A stretch of 64,000 bases of DNA from the NCBI RefSeq assembly GCF_963675165.1, contig NC_087377.1:5642042-5706041 (forward strand), written 5' to 3'. Positions 36,166 through 47,500 of the stretch are shown piece by piece. Within the stretch, counting starts at the first letter, position 1; the number at the start of each line of letters is the position of its first letter. The translations under genes were made by a program, and so were the position numbers. The notes under the pieces are model-generated. The model did not search any database. It was not told the DNA's origin and saw only the letters and a list, made by a program, of their open reading frames with translations. Origin of the DNA: Halichondria panicea (taxonomy: Eukaryota; Porifera; Demospongiae; Suberitida; Halichondriidae).

Positions 36166-37549
36166 ATGGCTCTATATGCTCTGTTAGAGTGGACTGAAGA
36201 GCAAAGCCTAAGTGCTTTGCCTGTTACCAGCATTGTTACAGGCAACCAGGCCATAGGAGAAATAGTGCAAGCTAACTATCAGAGGAAAACCTACGATGCA
36301 AAAATTCTCAATATTGGTGAGTGATATAATTATTAGTTTGTTTACTATATACTTGCATGCTTACATGTATATGTGGTTTTATATTATCACAAACTAAGTG
36401 GTTAGCTTGTTTGTTTACTACTCATAGTACTATAAAATACCACAAACTAAAGAGCTTTGCATAAAGTGGTTAGTATCAGTTAATTACACAATGCAATTTA
36501 GCCGCTGCATGCTCACTTAAATATCTATTAATTTTAGGTGAAAAGAACGAGATTAAAGCACAGCTCAAGCAAGTATCAAAAATGCCTTCTGAGCTCCCAG
36601 ACACTACCATCGGCACCATTGACACCACCGTAGCCATTGAAAAACAAAGAAAAAGGCGTGAAACAGCTACCCTAAAAAAAGCTACAAAAACAACAGAAAC
36701 AACTTTAGAAAACGAAATTAGAGCAGCATTAAGTATTCTAAAAGAAAACAGCAGTACTGAGGACTCTGACAGTAACCATGAGACTCAGACCAGCAGATGT
36801 CCACCGCTACAGCCGTATTGTGGTGAACAAGGGACACTTGCAGGGCTCCCACAACGTCAAGCCTTGCCGAATCCATATTTAAACCCTTACTTTCAGCAAG
36901 CGTCAGACAACACTGGTTGGTCTCAACAACCTCCACCAAACGTGTTTTTAGCGACCAAGATCGACAAGTTAACACTGCTTGTAGATACTTTAACGAGCCG
37001 TGTAGAGGCACTCGAAAGTCAGAGCACAAAGATCTCACCAACAGAGTCATCCCTTTTTCTTGGAGAGTCTTTGTCCCTGACTGCAGGACAGCAGGCAACA
37101 CTAAAATGCCTCAGTGCCTCCCAGGAGTGGCCGTACACTCTTAGAAAACTTCTTGCCATCCTGTACGAAGACCTTGATCTCGGATCGATGTGTGCAGTTG
37201 GGAAATCGGGCGCAAAAAACACACCAATGAACAAAGAAGACTTGGGCGCTCTCAAAGGTATATATAATTATGTATTTACTAAGCCTGATTGTATATAGTT
37301 AAGATACGTACATGTACTCTAAAACGATATTAATTCAGTCCGCATCCTTAGAACCGAATACATAGCTGTTTACTAACGTAGCTAGGTCACAGCTTTTATT
37401 TGTCGCAATGATTTATCATTCGATCTATTTATCATACAGGGTATTTGCAGAGTATCTACCCAACTGCCACAACGATGACGAATGAAAAGTTCAATGCTGT
37501 TGTCAACAGTGCTTGCTCAGGGGCAAGAAGGAGGACCAAAGTAGTTTAA
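36166..37549 (+). CDS. BEN-domain protein of the CACTA-like element
   Basis: Three exons, 36166-36316, 36538-37257 and 37440-37549, give 326 aa with GT/AG introns in phase 1. The N-terminal module MALYALLEWTEEQSLSALPV...YDAKILNIG is followed by a basic, Lys/Thr-rich stretch, a polar linker and a C-terminal domain with LRKLLAILYEDLDLGSM, PMNKEDLGALKG and FNAVVNSACSGARRRTK. The last segment follows the BEN pattern (LxxxLF...L...K.xLxxxxLxxIxxxxxxxFP...xxxxxINxxCRxxRR). BEN domains bind DNA or chromatin. An accessory DNA-binding role on the subterminal repeats is inferred, not shown. Confidence 0.75.
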
Positions 37550-37669
37550 AAGTCGAAGTACTGTGATACACTGCATGATCTAGTCATAATATGTACGTAT
37601 AATGTATGTACATGTACGTATAATGCATTTAATGGTCTTGAGTTTCCATGGTAACAATTAAACTATGAC

Positions 37670-38137
37670 ATCCGTATCAAGCGTGCATTATACGTGCTGC
37701 ATGCATGCTGCATGCATGCAGCACGTACAGTATCAAGCGTGCATAAAACAAGCAGCAGACGTGCTGCATGCGTGCTACATACATGCAGCACGTATGTTGA
37801 ATCTGGAAACATAAGTGTGAGACAAAAGCATCACACACGTCGTGCATACGTGTGACATGTGTGTGGCATGCATACCATACATGTATGCCACACACAAGCA
37901 ATACATAGGTGCGGTACGCGTGCATACAATAAGAGCAGCACGTGTGCAGACTGCATTCACAGTACATTCATGGGGCACTCTTAGTACAGCTTTTATGTTA
38001 CTCTCCTTCTGCACTTGTACCACGCTTGAGTGCGAAATTCTGAAGTGTAGCACACGTGTGGCATACATGTCAGAAGTGTGTGCTATGAGAGTACATGTGT
38101 GCAACTGATATGTGCCACACACGTGTCACACTCATTG
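37670..38137. repeat. Right subterminal repeats of the CACTA-like element
   Basis: Dense CACACGTG, GCATGCATGCAGCACGT and GTGTGGCATGCATACC motifs in both orientations, for example TGCTGCATGCATGCAGCACG as near-palindromes. The GTGCAT and CACGTGTG words are shared with the left array, but no regular 82-bp period is present. Confidence 0.75.
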
Positions 38138-38151
38138 CATTTCTGTAAGGG
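38138..38151 (-). repeat. Right terminal inverted repeat of the CACTA-like element
   Basis: CATTTCTGTAAGGG, exact inverse of the left terminus. Confidence 0.8.
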
Positions 38152-38434
38152 GTATTAAATGGTTATGAAGTACGCATTGTTAAGTTAGCAGCATTTCAAC
38201 TGCGGTGCTTTCAAAATGTTTTGTCTCTATTATGTAATTTTCCAGGTGAAAGGAGGGCCAAGCCATACTGGAGATGTTTTGCCGAAGGTTTCCTGGCACC
38301 AAAGATCAGCGGGGCCGCTGGAACCCTGTCCGCATGGAGCAGGCCAGTATGCATGAAGTTGTAGTGTCATTTACGTGTACTGTTTCAAGAAATTTCGATG
38401 TTTACATTATTGTAGTATTTTGATTCATTATAAC

Positions 38435-38610
38435 AGTAGGCCACTTGGCTGTAGCCTCCTTCGCAGCCTCTCCTTTTTCTGTTCTTTGTCACACGGTCAA
38501 TAAGATAAAATACGGTAAGAATTGGAGGAACAAAGAAAGAAAGAACGAACCGTCTAAGAAAAAGGAGAGCCTGCCTCGCTAAGTCGCGTGACGGTGGCAC
38601 AGTGAAAATG
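38435..38610 (-). repeat. GAAAAAGGAGAG-type repeat, first copy
   Basis: Inverted relative to 39665-39830. The shared order is CTTAGCG(A/G)GGCAGGC, CCTTTTTCTTAG, TTTCTTTCTTTG, TTGTGACAAA-like, GAAAAAGGA and CTGCGAAGGAGGCTA. Each copy has its own short inverted ends (GCAGGCTCTCCTTTTTC and GAAAAAGGAGAGGCTGC here), so each is a small MITE-like unit. Confidence 0.65.
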
Positions 38611-39664
38611 AGCGTGGGCTTTCAGTAGATGGGCGGAGCCTGACAGGCAACAAAGCCACAGGATGCCTACGCATTGTAGACTTACTTCATATGCAAGTCT
38701 GGAGATAATTATTATCATAGACGATGGCTTTAATTAATACCTAGCATAGTGAAGTCTGAAGACTAAAGGTCTATCTTTGAGCCTATCCTCAAGCCTCAAA
38801 TTGAGGCTTGAGTTATTATTGAGCAGTAGTCTAGTCTAGAAACAGTGTAAAATGACATGACAATGTTGCAAGGTTGTGATCTCATGAGCTGACAGAGTGA
38901 CTAAACTATACTAATTTGTGTGCATGAGACAGTTTTCACAGGGGCACGAGCACCAATGTCGAATTTTCCCTTAGTTCAATACATCGATAGGGTCCTGTCA
39001 ATTCCATAGTCGTGTAATCCTATTGTAGTAGTATTAGAGGTTCTGCTCCTTTTGGAAACTTTCTGGCAGTAGAACCAGCTCTATAGTGGATACGGAAATA
39101 ATACCTGCAGATAAGCACTCAGGTCTACATTGTCTGCTGTAATTTGAAACACTCGACTGGGTCGAACGTGAGGTCTTGAGAGTGGGAGCACATTGAGTTT
39201 GATAAGGCGAGTCTTGTAGTCTGTAGTTCTGCTGTAGTTCTACTGTAATTATCCGAGGATAAAATAGGTTGCCCTTGCCCTTCTAGTTTGGATAGTGTGA
39301 TTGTTCCAGGGCAATCTTCTTATTATTATTATTATGACTTGGACTAAAACATTCCTTCTGATGACATGAAGGGATCTGTCAATTTTGGCATGTCAGAAGT
39401 ATTGCTGTGAGTTGTCCAGGATCTGGGATAGGTTACTTCTTTGCCCAGGTCCTTTTGACAAGTGCTATTATCAAATACAGTAGTACTCTAGCCTTTCATG
39501 CTTCATCTTGTAGAGCTAACTTCTACATACTGTGTTCTGTAGCTTCACACACTCTTTGCCTCTAGTTCCTGGTAAATACGCTCTAAGTACTGTGTCACAG
39601 TGTGTGGGAGGACAGATATTGCGGTTTACTCTTGCCCACGCTCAATTAAATTTGGCTACGTCAG

Positions 39665-39830
39665 TAGCAGATCACAAGACTTAGCGGGGCAGGCCTTCCT
39701 TTTTCTTAGTGGCTTCCTTTTTTCTTTCTTTGCTTATTCCCGTATGGTGTTAATATTGTGACAAACAACAGAAACAAAATTATAACTGAAAAAGGAAGGC
39801 CTGCGAAGGAGGCTAACTTGGCTGTACATG
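39665..39830 (+). repeat. GAAAAAGGAAGG-type repeat, second copy
   Basis: Opposite orientation to 38435-38610, about 1.05 kb away. Differences are mostly substitutions. Short inverted ends GGCAGGCCTTCCTTTTTC and GAAAAAGGAAGGCCTGC are seen. Confidence 0.65.
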
Positions 39831-40941
39831 TTCATGACATTGTAACAGATTGGAGTTATGCACTCGCCAAATTTCTTGTTACCACGCTTTTTCTGGAAAT
39901 TCTAGCAACGTTTCACATGGCAAATCTTTTTTTAGTCCTTTCTTTTTTCATTACAGAAGTATTATACTCTTCAATAATGAAAGTAAAATGCTAAGAGGAA
40001 CGTCAAGAAGCAAGAGAATTTCAAGAAGAGAAGACAGGACTGAAATAAACACCTAATTGAAAAACAAAGAGCGTCACCTGCGAGTGAACAAGCTAAGCTG
40101 TCCTATATGTGAGAAAGTAAGAGTCGATAGTGGGGTGTAATGTCAAGACTCAGTTTTCTGTGAAGGAGAATGTCAAGGATGGCTTCATCTGGACACCTCC
40201 ACGACTCCAAGGAGGTGGTTGATTCTAATCGTCAAAAATTATCATACTCTTTTTGAATTACTTTTATAACATACATAAAATTAATTACAAGAGGTAATCA
40301 ATCAAGAACAGGTTACCTCGCCAATAATAATTTGCGTTTTGGCTTGCACTAGAAGTACTTAGCTATAATATGTTGTCAGCATTAACGTAAAGCAAGAAGC
40401 TGGTTGACAAAACTCATATCATCTTTTTGCACAGAGAAAGTATGCAAGAGCAAACCCCATTGAAGCTCAACAACCGGGAAAACTGTACAAACTATTGGGT
40501 ACAACATGTTTATGGGACTTTTAGTGCCATATCCACTGACAAATGGGCACAGATACTACTGAAGGAAAACGCATAAAATTATATATAGTAACTTTCCAGC
40601 ATGTTATCAATAGTGATGTTGGCTAGAAATTCAAGACGAGTGCCAGATTGGACCGCCGGACCACTAAGAACTCTCACGGTACAGTAGAGTAAAAGTAAAA
40701 ACTTACTCTATATGCATACTCCAAATTAGAGAAAGTTAGTACTTTTTTTTTGGAGAAGTAACACTTTTTCTATGTAGCCAAAACTAAAAGAGTGAACTTA
40801 TTTTATTCACCACAGAGTGGAAAATTAGGGTACAGACAAAGTAAGTGGTACCTTATGTTGGGCACTATAGATCAGACTCTTCAGAAACCAAACATGAAGT
40901 GTCCTAGCTCTGATAAAGAGTTAAATAGGTTCTATTCGCTC

Positions 40942-41013
40942 ATGCATGCTGTCCGCAAAGAGGAAAGCACAACAACCAAACTGAGAGCCGTATTTGACGC
41001 CTCTTCACTAATT
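40942..41013 (+). pseudogene. BEL/Pao retrotransposon reverse-transcriptase fragment
   Basis: The frame reads HAVRKEESTTTKLRAVFDAS, the motif just before and into the palm of BEL/Pao reverse transcriptases (HHAVxxxxxxTTKxRxVFDAS). Only about 25 codons are recognisable. Confidence 0.55.
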
Positions 41014-42310
41014 GAATTCCACTGTACTGTAGAGCGTATAATTATAATTACAAATGGGCATGAATGATACGAGGAGTTGGTCAAGTGGCTGACATCAAGT
41101 GAATTGTTCAGGAAGTAGGCAAAGAGCATAAAAACATTCAGAAATCACCCTACGACCAGCAAAATCCAACAGTCGACTCAATTGGATATAGGTGTGCCGT
41201 GTCATACTTCGGGAAAGATTTTTGGGTTTCAAAAGATTCTTCACAAACCATTCGCAACAACCTTAACACACAACATTGACAATAACGGTTAGGCGAACGA
41301 ACAACTAGTTTTCGCTTTCCATTGTCAAAAAAATACAGTAAGAGGTGGAATTATTCAGGTTTTACGAGAAGTTTAAATGGCATTGCCATTACACGCATCC
41401 TTAGACTTTGAGTACTGTTTTGTCCATAATAATTATGCCTCGCAAACAGGCCACAGGCGTGTAGACACTGCATGTGAGAATGTACTTTTCGAACCACCAC
41501 CTCAGAAAGAGACTGCTATCAAAGCACAGCAGCAAGCTCAACGTGTTAGTATAGTTGTATGTATATAGCAGTACGGTAGCAGCTAGCTAGGTATAAGTAC
41601 GGTACACAAACAGAATACAGTGGAACCCCCTACAATTGAGAGAATTATTGGGCTGGGTGACAGTAGCAGACAGCTGCATGTTCGATGGATTATTATTTTG
41701 TTTCCACCAGGGACAAATGAAATGTCTATATAGGTGAGTGTGAAGAGTGGGCTCCACAATTGTACTAAAAGAGCAGAAAAATCAAAATTCAGATAAGAGC
41801 TCGATACGACTGATTCAGAATCTCCCCGTCCTCGACAAAATCGAAACATGATGATGCTCATTAAACTTGTTAAGTGCGACACGAACTTCATGGGCAATGA
41901 AGTTTGTGTTGGATTTTTCAGTATTATACTTCTCTGCTAAACCTCTTACATGCTCAATTCTCGCTCCTCCCTTCATTACTTTGCTGACTGTATAGTCAAC
42001 ATGACTATATCTTCTTTATATAATTGTACCGTTGTTCGGTGCTGAATTTTCTGTCTTCGATTTGTAGTTGCAGTGTTTCTGTAAAGCAGTAAAGCAGTGA
42101 CACAATTGTTTTCTTGCAACGATAACGCTTTCTCCTAGCTTGCATTCTGAAATAGAAAACACGGACATAATTTCCTGCCATGGCACTGCCAGAAAGCACT
42201 CACACACTGTCAGGAAAACATACACACACGACATCCAGCCTAACATGCTGTACACAAACATTATTTAATGGAAATTGGTGGGGGAGAAATGCATGAACTC
42301 AAGTATACAG
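41014..42310. other. No gene recognised
   Basis: Short unrecognised frames only. A CAGTGGAACCCCCTACAAT string near 41619 resembles a transposon terminus, but I found no partner. Confidence 0.35.
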
Positions 42311-42312
42311 TA

Positions 42313-42588
42313 CAGTAGAACCTCGATTATCCGGACACCTTGGTTCCAGAAGCAGGCTGGATAATCGAATAGATAAACCACGCCTTGATCCACCCACTTT
42401 ATTGATAAACAGCAGTGCCTCTGCGCATGCGCAGAAAATAAGCAAGCATGTCTCCATGGTAACAGCTGCAACGCGCATGAGCATTTGAGGAACACGTTTG
42501 AGGAACACGCCCATTTTCTGATGATTAAAAAGAAAAACTGCCAACGAGGTTCTGGATAATGGAGGGCCGGATAATCGAGGTTCTACTG
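42313..42588. mobile_element. Pogo/Tigger-like MITE
   Basis: Left end CAGTAGAACCTCGATTATCC, right end GGATAATCGAGGTTCTACTG, a perfect inverted pair, flanked by TA at 42311-42312 and 42589-42590. The sequence of the ends and the TA target are typical of pogo-type Tc1/mariner elements. At 276 bp it has no transposase. Confidence 0.85.
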
Positions 42589-42947
42589 TACGTACCGATA
42601 TTTCTATAGGTACGGTATGTATACACGTAGGTATAACGGATCACTAACACTATTCGCCTCCAATTTTTAATTGCTTCCGGAAGCGGGGGCGTAGCTTGAT
42701 TGCATGCTCTACTAACAGTAGCAAAATGACCTTTGACCTTGGTGCGCTACTGCCGGGATATTCACTCCCACATGGCATTCTGAGATCTTTGATAATCCAC
42801 TACCAGTATGTCAACAGTGGTAGGAGGTGGAACACAAGGTGACTTGTGGGTGTTTGGGTTGGCTGACACGTCAAACCCCGTTAGTGGCAGATAGTACAGG
42901 ACATTAGGTGCCTATAATACAGGCACATGTTCAACCAAGCACAGTGA

Positions 42948-43029
42948 TATATTCTGACTGTTGGGCGTCCCATGGCACCGTTAACCACAGCATTGAGTTT
43001 GTGAACAGAGTCACAGAGTCACAGGTGTG
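42948..43029 (+). pseudogene. Merlin (ISXO2-like) transposase fragment
   Basis: One frame reads IYSDCWASHGTVNHSIEFVN up to a TGA at 43027-43029. SDxWxxY...VNHSxxFVxxxTGxHT is the pattern around the second catalytic Asp of ISXO2/Merlin transposases. It ends exactly where a Tc1/mariner fragment begins. Confidence 0.55.
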
Positions 43030-43030
43030 A

Positions 43031-43192
43031 ACTGAAAGAGTAAGAAGGAAAACAAAACCAAAAACAAAGGCCGAGCTGGTAGAAGGTATCCAAAGATTTT
43101 GGGAAACAGTGAGCATTCAAAAGTGCGAGAAGTACATAATGCACCTCCGAAAAGTCATAGTTGAACTTGATGGCGATGCTACTGGCTACTAA
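43031..43192 (+). pseudogene. Tc1/mariner transposase C-terminal fragment
   Basis: The frame ends TKAELVEGIQRFWETVSIQK, CEKYIMHLRKVI and GDATGY before TAA 43190-43192. The same order (KQELIDGIHTFW, KCQKYIGHLKKV, GAATGY) closes the transposase at 63700-64000 on the other strand. Only the C-terminal 50 codons remain. Confidence 0.75.
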
Positions 43193-43545
43193 TACTATAT
43201 ACATGTACTACATTCTTTCATTTCAACCATGCCATGACATTATGACTATGTGATATTATTTATACACGTATAGCACATAACGTATCCATAAATAATGAGC
43301 TGTCCTTTTAGGCCTGTCTAATACATACTATCTAGAATGCTTACAAGCCTGCCCAATGGCATCAATGGCACCAACCCACACCTCCTCAAATGCGGTGGGA
43401 CACCATGGCCAATAATATCTTTCTCAAGGTGTAGCCCCAATCTTGAGAGCTGCTAAGGAGTTGCCTGTTGCCCTGTACTTAGGATAGTGACTCTCTTAGG
43501 TACAGTGGCTCTCCTATAATGACTAAATCGTGGGTTACATTCTCT

Positions 43546-44037
43546 TAGCTGTACGTGTGACCTACCGGCTAAATGTATCATTCAAAACTTTCGGCAGTTC
43601 AATGGATTTTATGGCTGTTCAAAATGCCTACAACCAGGAAATACGTTCACAATCGGACCTAGCAGGAGAACACATGTGTATCCATACAATGAAGGAGATC
43701 CATCTGGGCCAAACAGGACACCATTGAAGATGATTTGTGCCCTAGTTATCGAGGCTGTTCGACGATATAGAGCTCGCTCAGATGTGTGCATGCTGTTGGC
43801 ACCAAAAATACCCCTATGGGAAAAGAAGATTTGGGTGCCCTAAAAGGCTAGCTTTGACACTATCTACAGATCGAGTAAATACAGAATGTATTTTATCGTT
43901 ATACAGGTTATCTTCAAACAAATCTGTACCCAAATACTGCAATTAACAATGGCAAGTTTAACGCAGTAGTTAACAGCGCTTGCAGTGGGGCTCGGAGAAG
44001 AGTAAGGGGCTCTGCATCTACAGTTACAACCGACTGA
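43546..44037 (+). pseudogene. Rearranged derivative of the CACTA-like element
   Basis: The first part encodes CDLPAKCIIQNFRQFNGFYG and CSKCLQPGN, matching the middle of the transposase at 33218-35988. From about 43737 it switches to LFDDIELAQMCA and, after an intron-like gap ending TTATACAG, to GYLQTNLYPN and FNAVVNSACSGARRR, matching the end of the BEN protein. In the full element the two genes lie on opposite strands; here both fragments read plus, so one was inverted. The old donor GT of the BEN intron is GC here. Confidence 0.7.
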
Positions 44038-44149
44038 ACTGTTATGTACCATACGGACATGTATATACTGTATAATTACCATCCAATATTATGTATATGG
44101 CGGCATGTATACGTGGTTTCCATGGTGACAACTTTCTATAGCATTCAAA

Positions 44150-44530
44150 TGTATGCAGGATATGAGTATCATGCACGCTAAATACGTGCAATATGAAAGC
44201 ACCAATCATATTAGGCATGTATGTAGCATGCGTGCACAATTTGTATTGCACGCATGGTGCACATGTGCAAGATAATTATCAGTATCATGCATGCTCAATA
44301 TGTAATATACGTGTGTGATATGAAAGCACCAATCATGTTAGGCATGTATATGTAGCACGCGTGCATTACATGTGTCATGTGTGCTGCATACATGCTAGAA
44401 ACTGTGTGCAGGCTACATACATGAGGCACACGTGCCACAGCTCTAACAAAAGCATGCACTCCATGCAGCACGCCAGCAGCACACATGCTTATCAATTGCC
44501 AGATATGTGCAGGATGTGAGTGCACGTGTG
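44150..44530. repeat. Subterminal-type GCATGC/CACGTG repeats
   Basis: AATATGAAAGCACCAATCAT, then (G/A)TTAGGCATGTAT and TGTAGCA, occurs twice (about 44188 and 44318), and CACGTG or GTGTGC words are dense. This is the same type of sequence as the subterminal zones of the CACTA-like element and probably belongs to the derivative. A CTGTAAGGG terminus is not found. Confidence 0.6.
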
Positions 44531-44559
44531 CTGCTCACATCGCATTTTTGCCATTATCT

Positions 44560-47500
44560 GGCCACGCTGTACATATATGTAGGTCATCAAGTGTATGTGA
44601 TGTACTACGTACAGGTGTTCAACTGAGGAGAGGGTTTGGTTGCCATGACATCTTGCTTCAAAAACAGATAAAAAAATCCAGGGGGGGGGCAGGGGTGAAC
44701 CTTCCCCCCACAACAAAAATTGTTTGTGGAATAATGACATCATCAACATCACCATTATTATTAGTACAACGCACTCAAAGTTGGTAGTTGGACACCATTT
44801 ATAATCCAGTGAATCCACTTCAAATTGCATGCTAAGCAGGTCATCACAGAATTGTGAAGTACTTGATGCACGAAGTCAAACGTAGCACCGGTAAGTGTAG
44901 TCGTTATTACCAGAGGCGCAGGTTCTCGAATATAAGTGCTACTATTCACGCCATGAGCGTATGTGCTAATAATATAGTTTCTATGGTATTTGACTATAAT
45001 CTTTTATGATTTTTAAACCTTGTTAGCCAGAGAAACCTCCTCCCCTATAAACTAATCAAACCTCATTATAGTAGCCGTCGATACCAGGTGACGATTCTCA
45101 GCATCAAACCATTATTCAGTCATCTTGCAATCCAAGCTTTGCTGGAATAGTGTATGCAATGGCAAAAGGGTAAAACAAATGCACTAAAAAATAATTATAG
45201 TGTGTGCATGCTAACATTAATTGTCATAGCCATCCTTGGACCGCCTACTATAACGTGGATACTGAAAACAACTTTTTATGGCTGTTACAACAATTTCATA
45301 CCTCAGTAACTGTCATTCAAATTATGCCTACCAGGAAAGGGTAAGGAATTAAAGTTGGGTGGGGGGGGGGGGGTATTGTTTTCTGTGTTTGGCAGAGGAA
45401 GCATTTATTAGCCCCAGCTAATTCAAACGTTGCACAAAAACTCGAACTCTGCCATGACAAAGTCTTCCTCGAATTTCACCGAGGTTACTATTAAATTTTG
45501 AGAGTGGGCTGCACAAAGGATAATATTTTGCGGACAATCAGAACAAGTTTCATAAAATTCTACTACTGCGTAATACCTGCATGCGTATGGTGGTCATGGT
45601 GATGATCTTTCACAGGAGGCTAAACTGGAACTTCAGTGATAAGGCACTTGCTATATATTTACCAGTGAAAGACCTGCATCGTAGAAAAATGCAAGAAAAA
45701 ATTTTGGCAGACATTGATAATAAAAGAAACGTTAGTTCAACCATAGATAGGGTGGTTCAACTTACCTACAAGCTGCACTGGCTAGTATAGGACCATAGCA
45801 GAGTACTCTTTCTATGCAGCCACTGTGATTTCGTCGTTTATCAACAGAAAAGTATTCAATACCACCATCTGTTCTTCTCCTGCTCCAAAAGAGCTCTTTA
45901 TTTCGTGGGGAGACATAGTACTATTACTTTATAGCTACCAAAACCACACAGCCAAAACATTGTTGCAGGTGTACAGAACCACGAGGTCGCGCATGTCCAG
46001 TAAAAAGGGGCGTGTAATGAGCAAAAGGGGTGTGTGCACTCAAAATGTCAGTTTGTTGTCAGTTGTATTACAGCATGCATGCATGCAAGCTGTGCTCTTC
46101 AGGAGACACCAGATACACTTAGGCATAGGCTATTCATCTTTTAGAGCGCTACTTATGCAAAGTGATGAGGAAGTGAGCTCCAAAGGCGGTGTCAGTACTC
46201 TCTACAAACCATAAACAGGAATGTTCCCAAGTCCTTCAAATGCCATCTCTTTGATCACACAATACAGACAAAGATACTTGTGCTAATACCTAAGCTGTGT
46301 TTTAGATCACTTCAAACTAAACTAGAGCACGAGAGGTACGTAAACTTTCTTATATAGGTTTGTACTTTCTTGAGCGCAACTCGCCTTTAACCAGAGGGTG
46401 TACACTGCATTTACCTAGTCACGTGTATTAGAATTCTACCTGTGGAGCACACACGTACACATGAGGACATTGATCAATTGTTCTCACGAATCTCAAAACA
46501 GTCGTCTCAAATTTTACTATTATGTACACAAAATAATTATGACTAGAATAAATAATGGTTCAATATTGATCTAGCTCTCCAAAAGCGTCTGTTCTAGATA
46601 ACATTCGTGATGTCAGTCTTGGATTGAATGTGTCTTGAAGGCTTTCACGGGCATTTGTCTCCTCACTGCTTCAATTTCATTCGTGACACTATGTATTATC
46701 CAAACTGGAGCTTGGTGCGACAAAGATGAGGCAATTGACATCCTAAAAGTCATGTAGGAATTTTGATATAATCAATACATAATCAACTGGTATAATACAG
46801 AATCGACTATGCACCTATTCGTAAGAAACCGCGCCCATGGACCCATGGAAGCTTAGCCATCTTGTTGGAGAGCACCTCCCGTGTTTCTGCTGTCGCTTTG
46901 AGTCTTAGTACCGTCAAGCATGGCTCTTTTCTCTTTGCTTACTTTCTTGAACAAAAACTAAAAAACAACTTGAAAAACTGTGCATGCCTGGGGCTGTATG
47001 CTAATATCCTACAGCTGTTGACCAATGAGATCAATTTGTGGTGACGTAAGTGTGGTATAATTAATTTTGTGTGTAGCAAGCCAATTACTGTGAGCTGACA
47101 GCTAAAGAGGTACGGTATCTAAAGAGGTACGGTATATTAATTGTATGGCTGCATTAAAACAATTGAGAAGAGAATGAAAGTATTAAAATGTTCTCCTGAA
47201 TAGCCATAGGCATCTGCAATGAAGAAAAAATGTATTATAATTATTAATAATTGTTACATGTACGTGTATATCAATATTAAGGACAACGTTTTTCACTAAA
47301 TACTGGTGAGTTGGAATCTTGAAACATTACTAAAGGGTTAGGTTATGATGTACACATTTTCCGGCACCGATACAAATTAATAGGCATACCTTAAGGTTAG
47401 GGTATTGTGATCACTCATGAATATTCATGAGTTTAATTCTGTCAGCTTTTTCTCTTTTGCAGGTTCAAAGAAGTCTGCTGTACTTATATTGTATGATTAT

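Larger units (their letters stand above)
32391..38151. mobile_element. CACTA-like (Tnp2-type) DNA transposon with transposase and BEN-domain genes
   Basis: The ends CCCTTACAGAAATG (32391) and CATTTCTGTAAGGG (to 38151) are perfect 14-bp inverted repeats, 5761 bp apart. Inside each end lies a long subterminal zone rich in CACACGTGTG and GCATGC motifs: at the left with an 82-bp tandem array, at the right with inverted and direct copies. A transposase (minus) and a BEN-domain protein (plus) are divergent from the middle. This organisation is typical of CACTA/EnSpm elements, whose subterminal repeats bind the element's own proteins. Flanking target duplication is not clear (TGT at left, GTA at right). 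Both genes are open, so it may be young. Confidence 0.8.
38152..40941. other. No gene recognised apart from an inverted repeat pair
   Basis: Between the CACTA-like element and the BEL/Pao fragment I see no coding domain. It includes the inverted repeats at 38435-38610 and 39665-39830. Variants of TCTAGTAGT, TAGTAGTATTAG and GTAGAAC recur but give no clear array. Confidence 0.4.

Noticed and set aside
37677..38122. Cys/His/Tyr-rich frames on the minus strand resembling zinc-rich proteins
   Set aside because: They come from the GCATGC/CACGTG subterminal repeats of the CACTA-like element.
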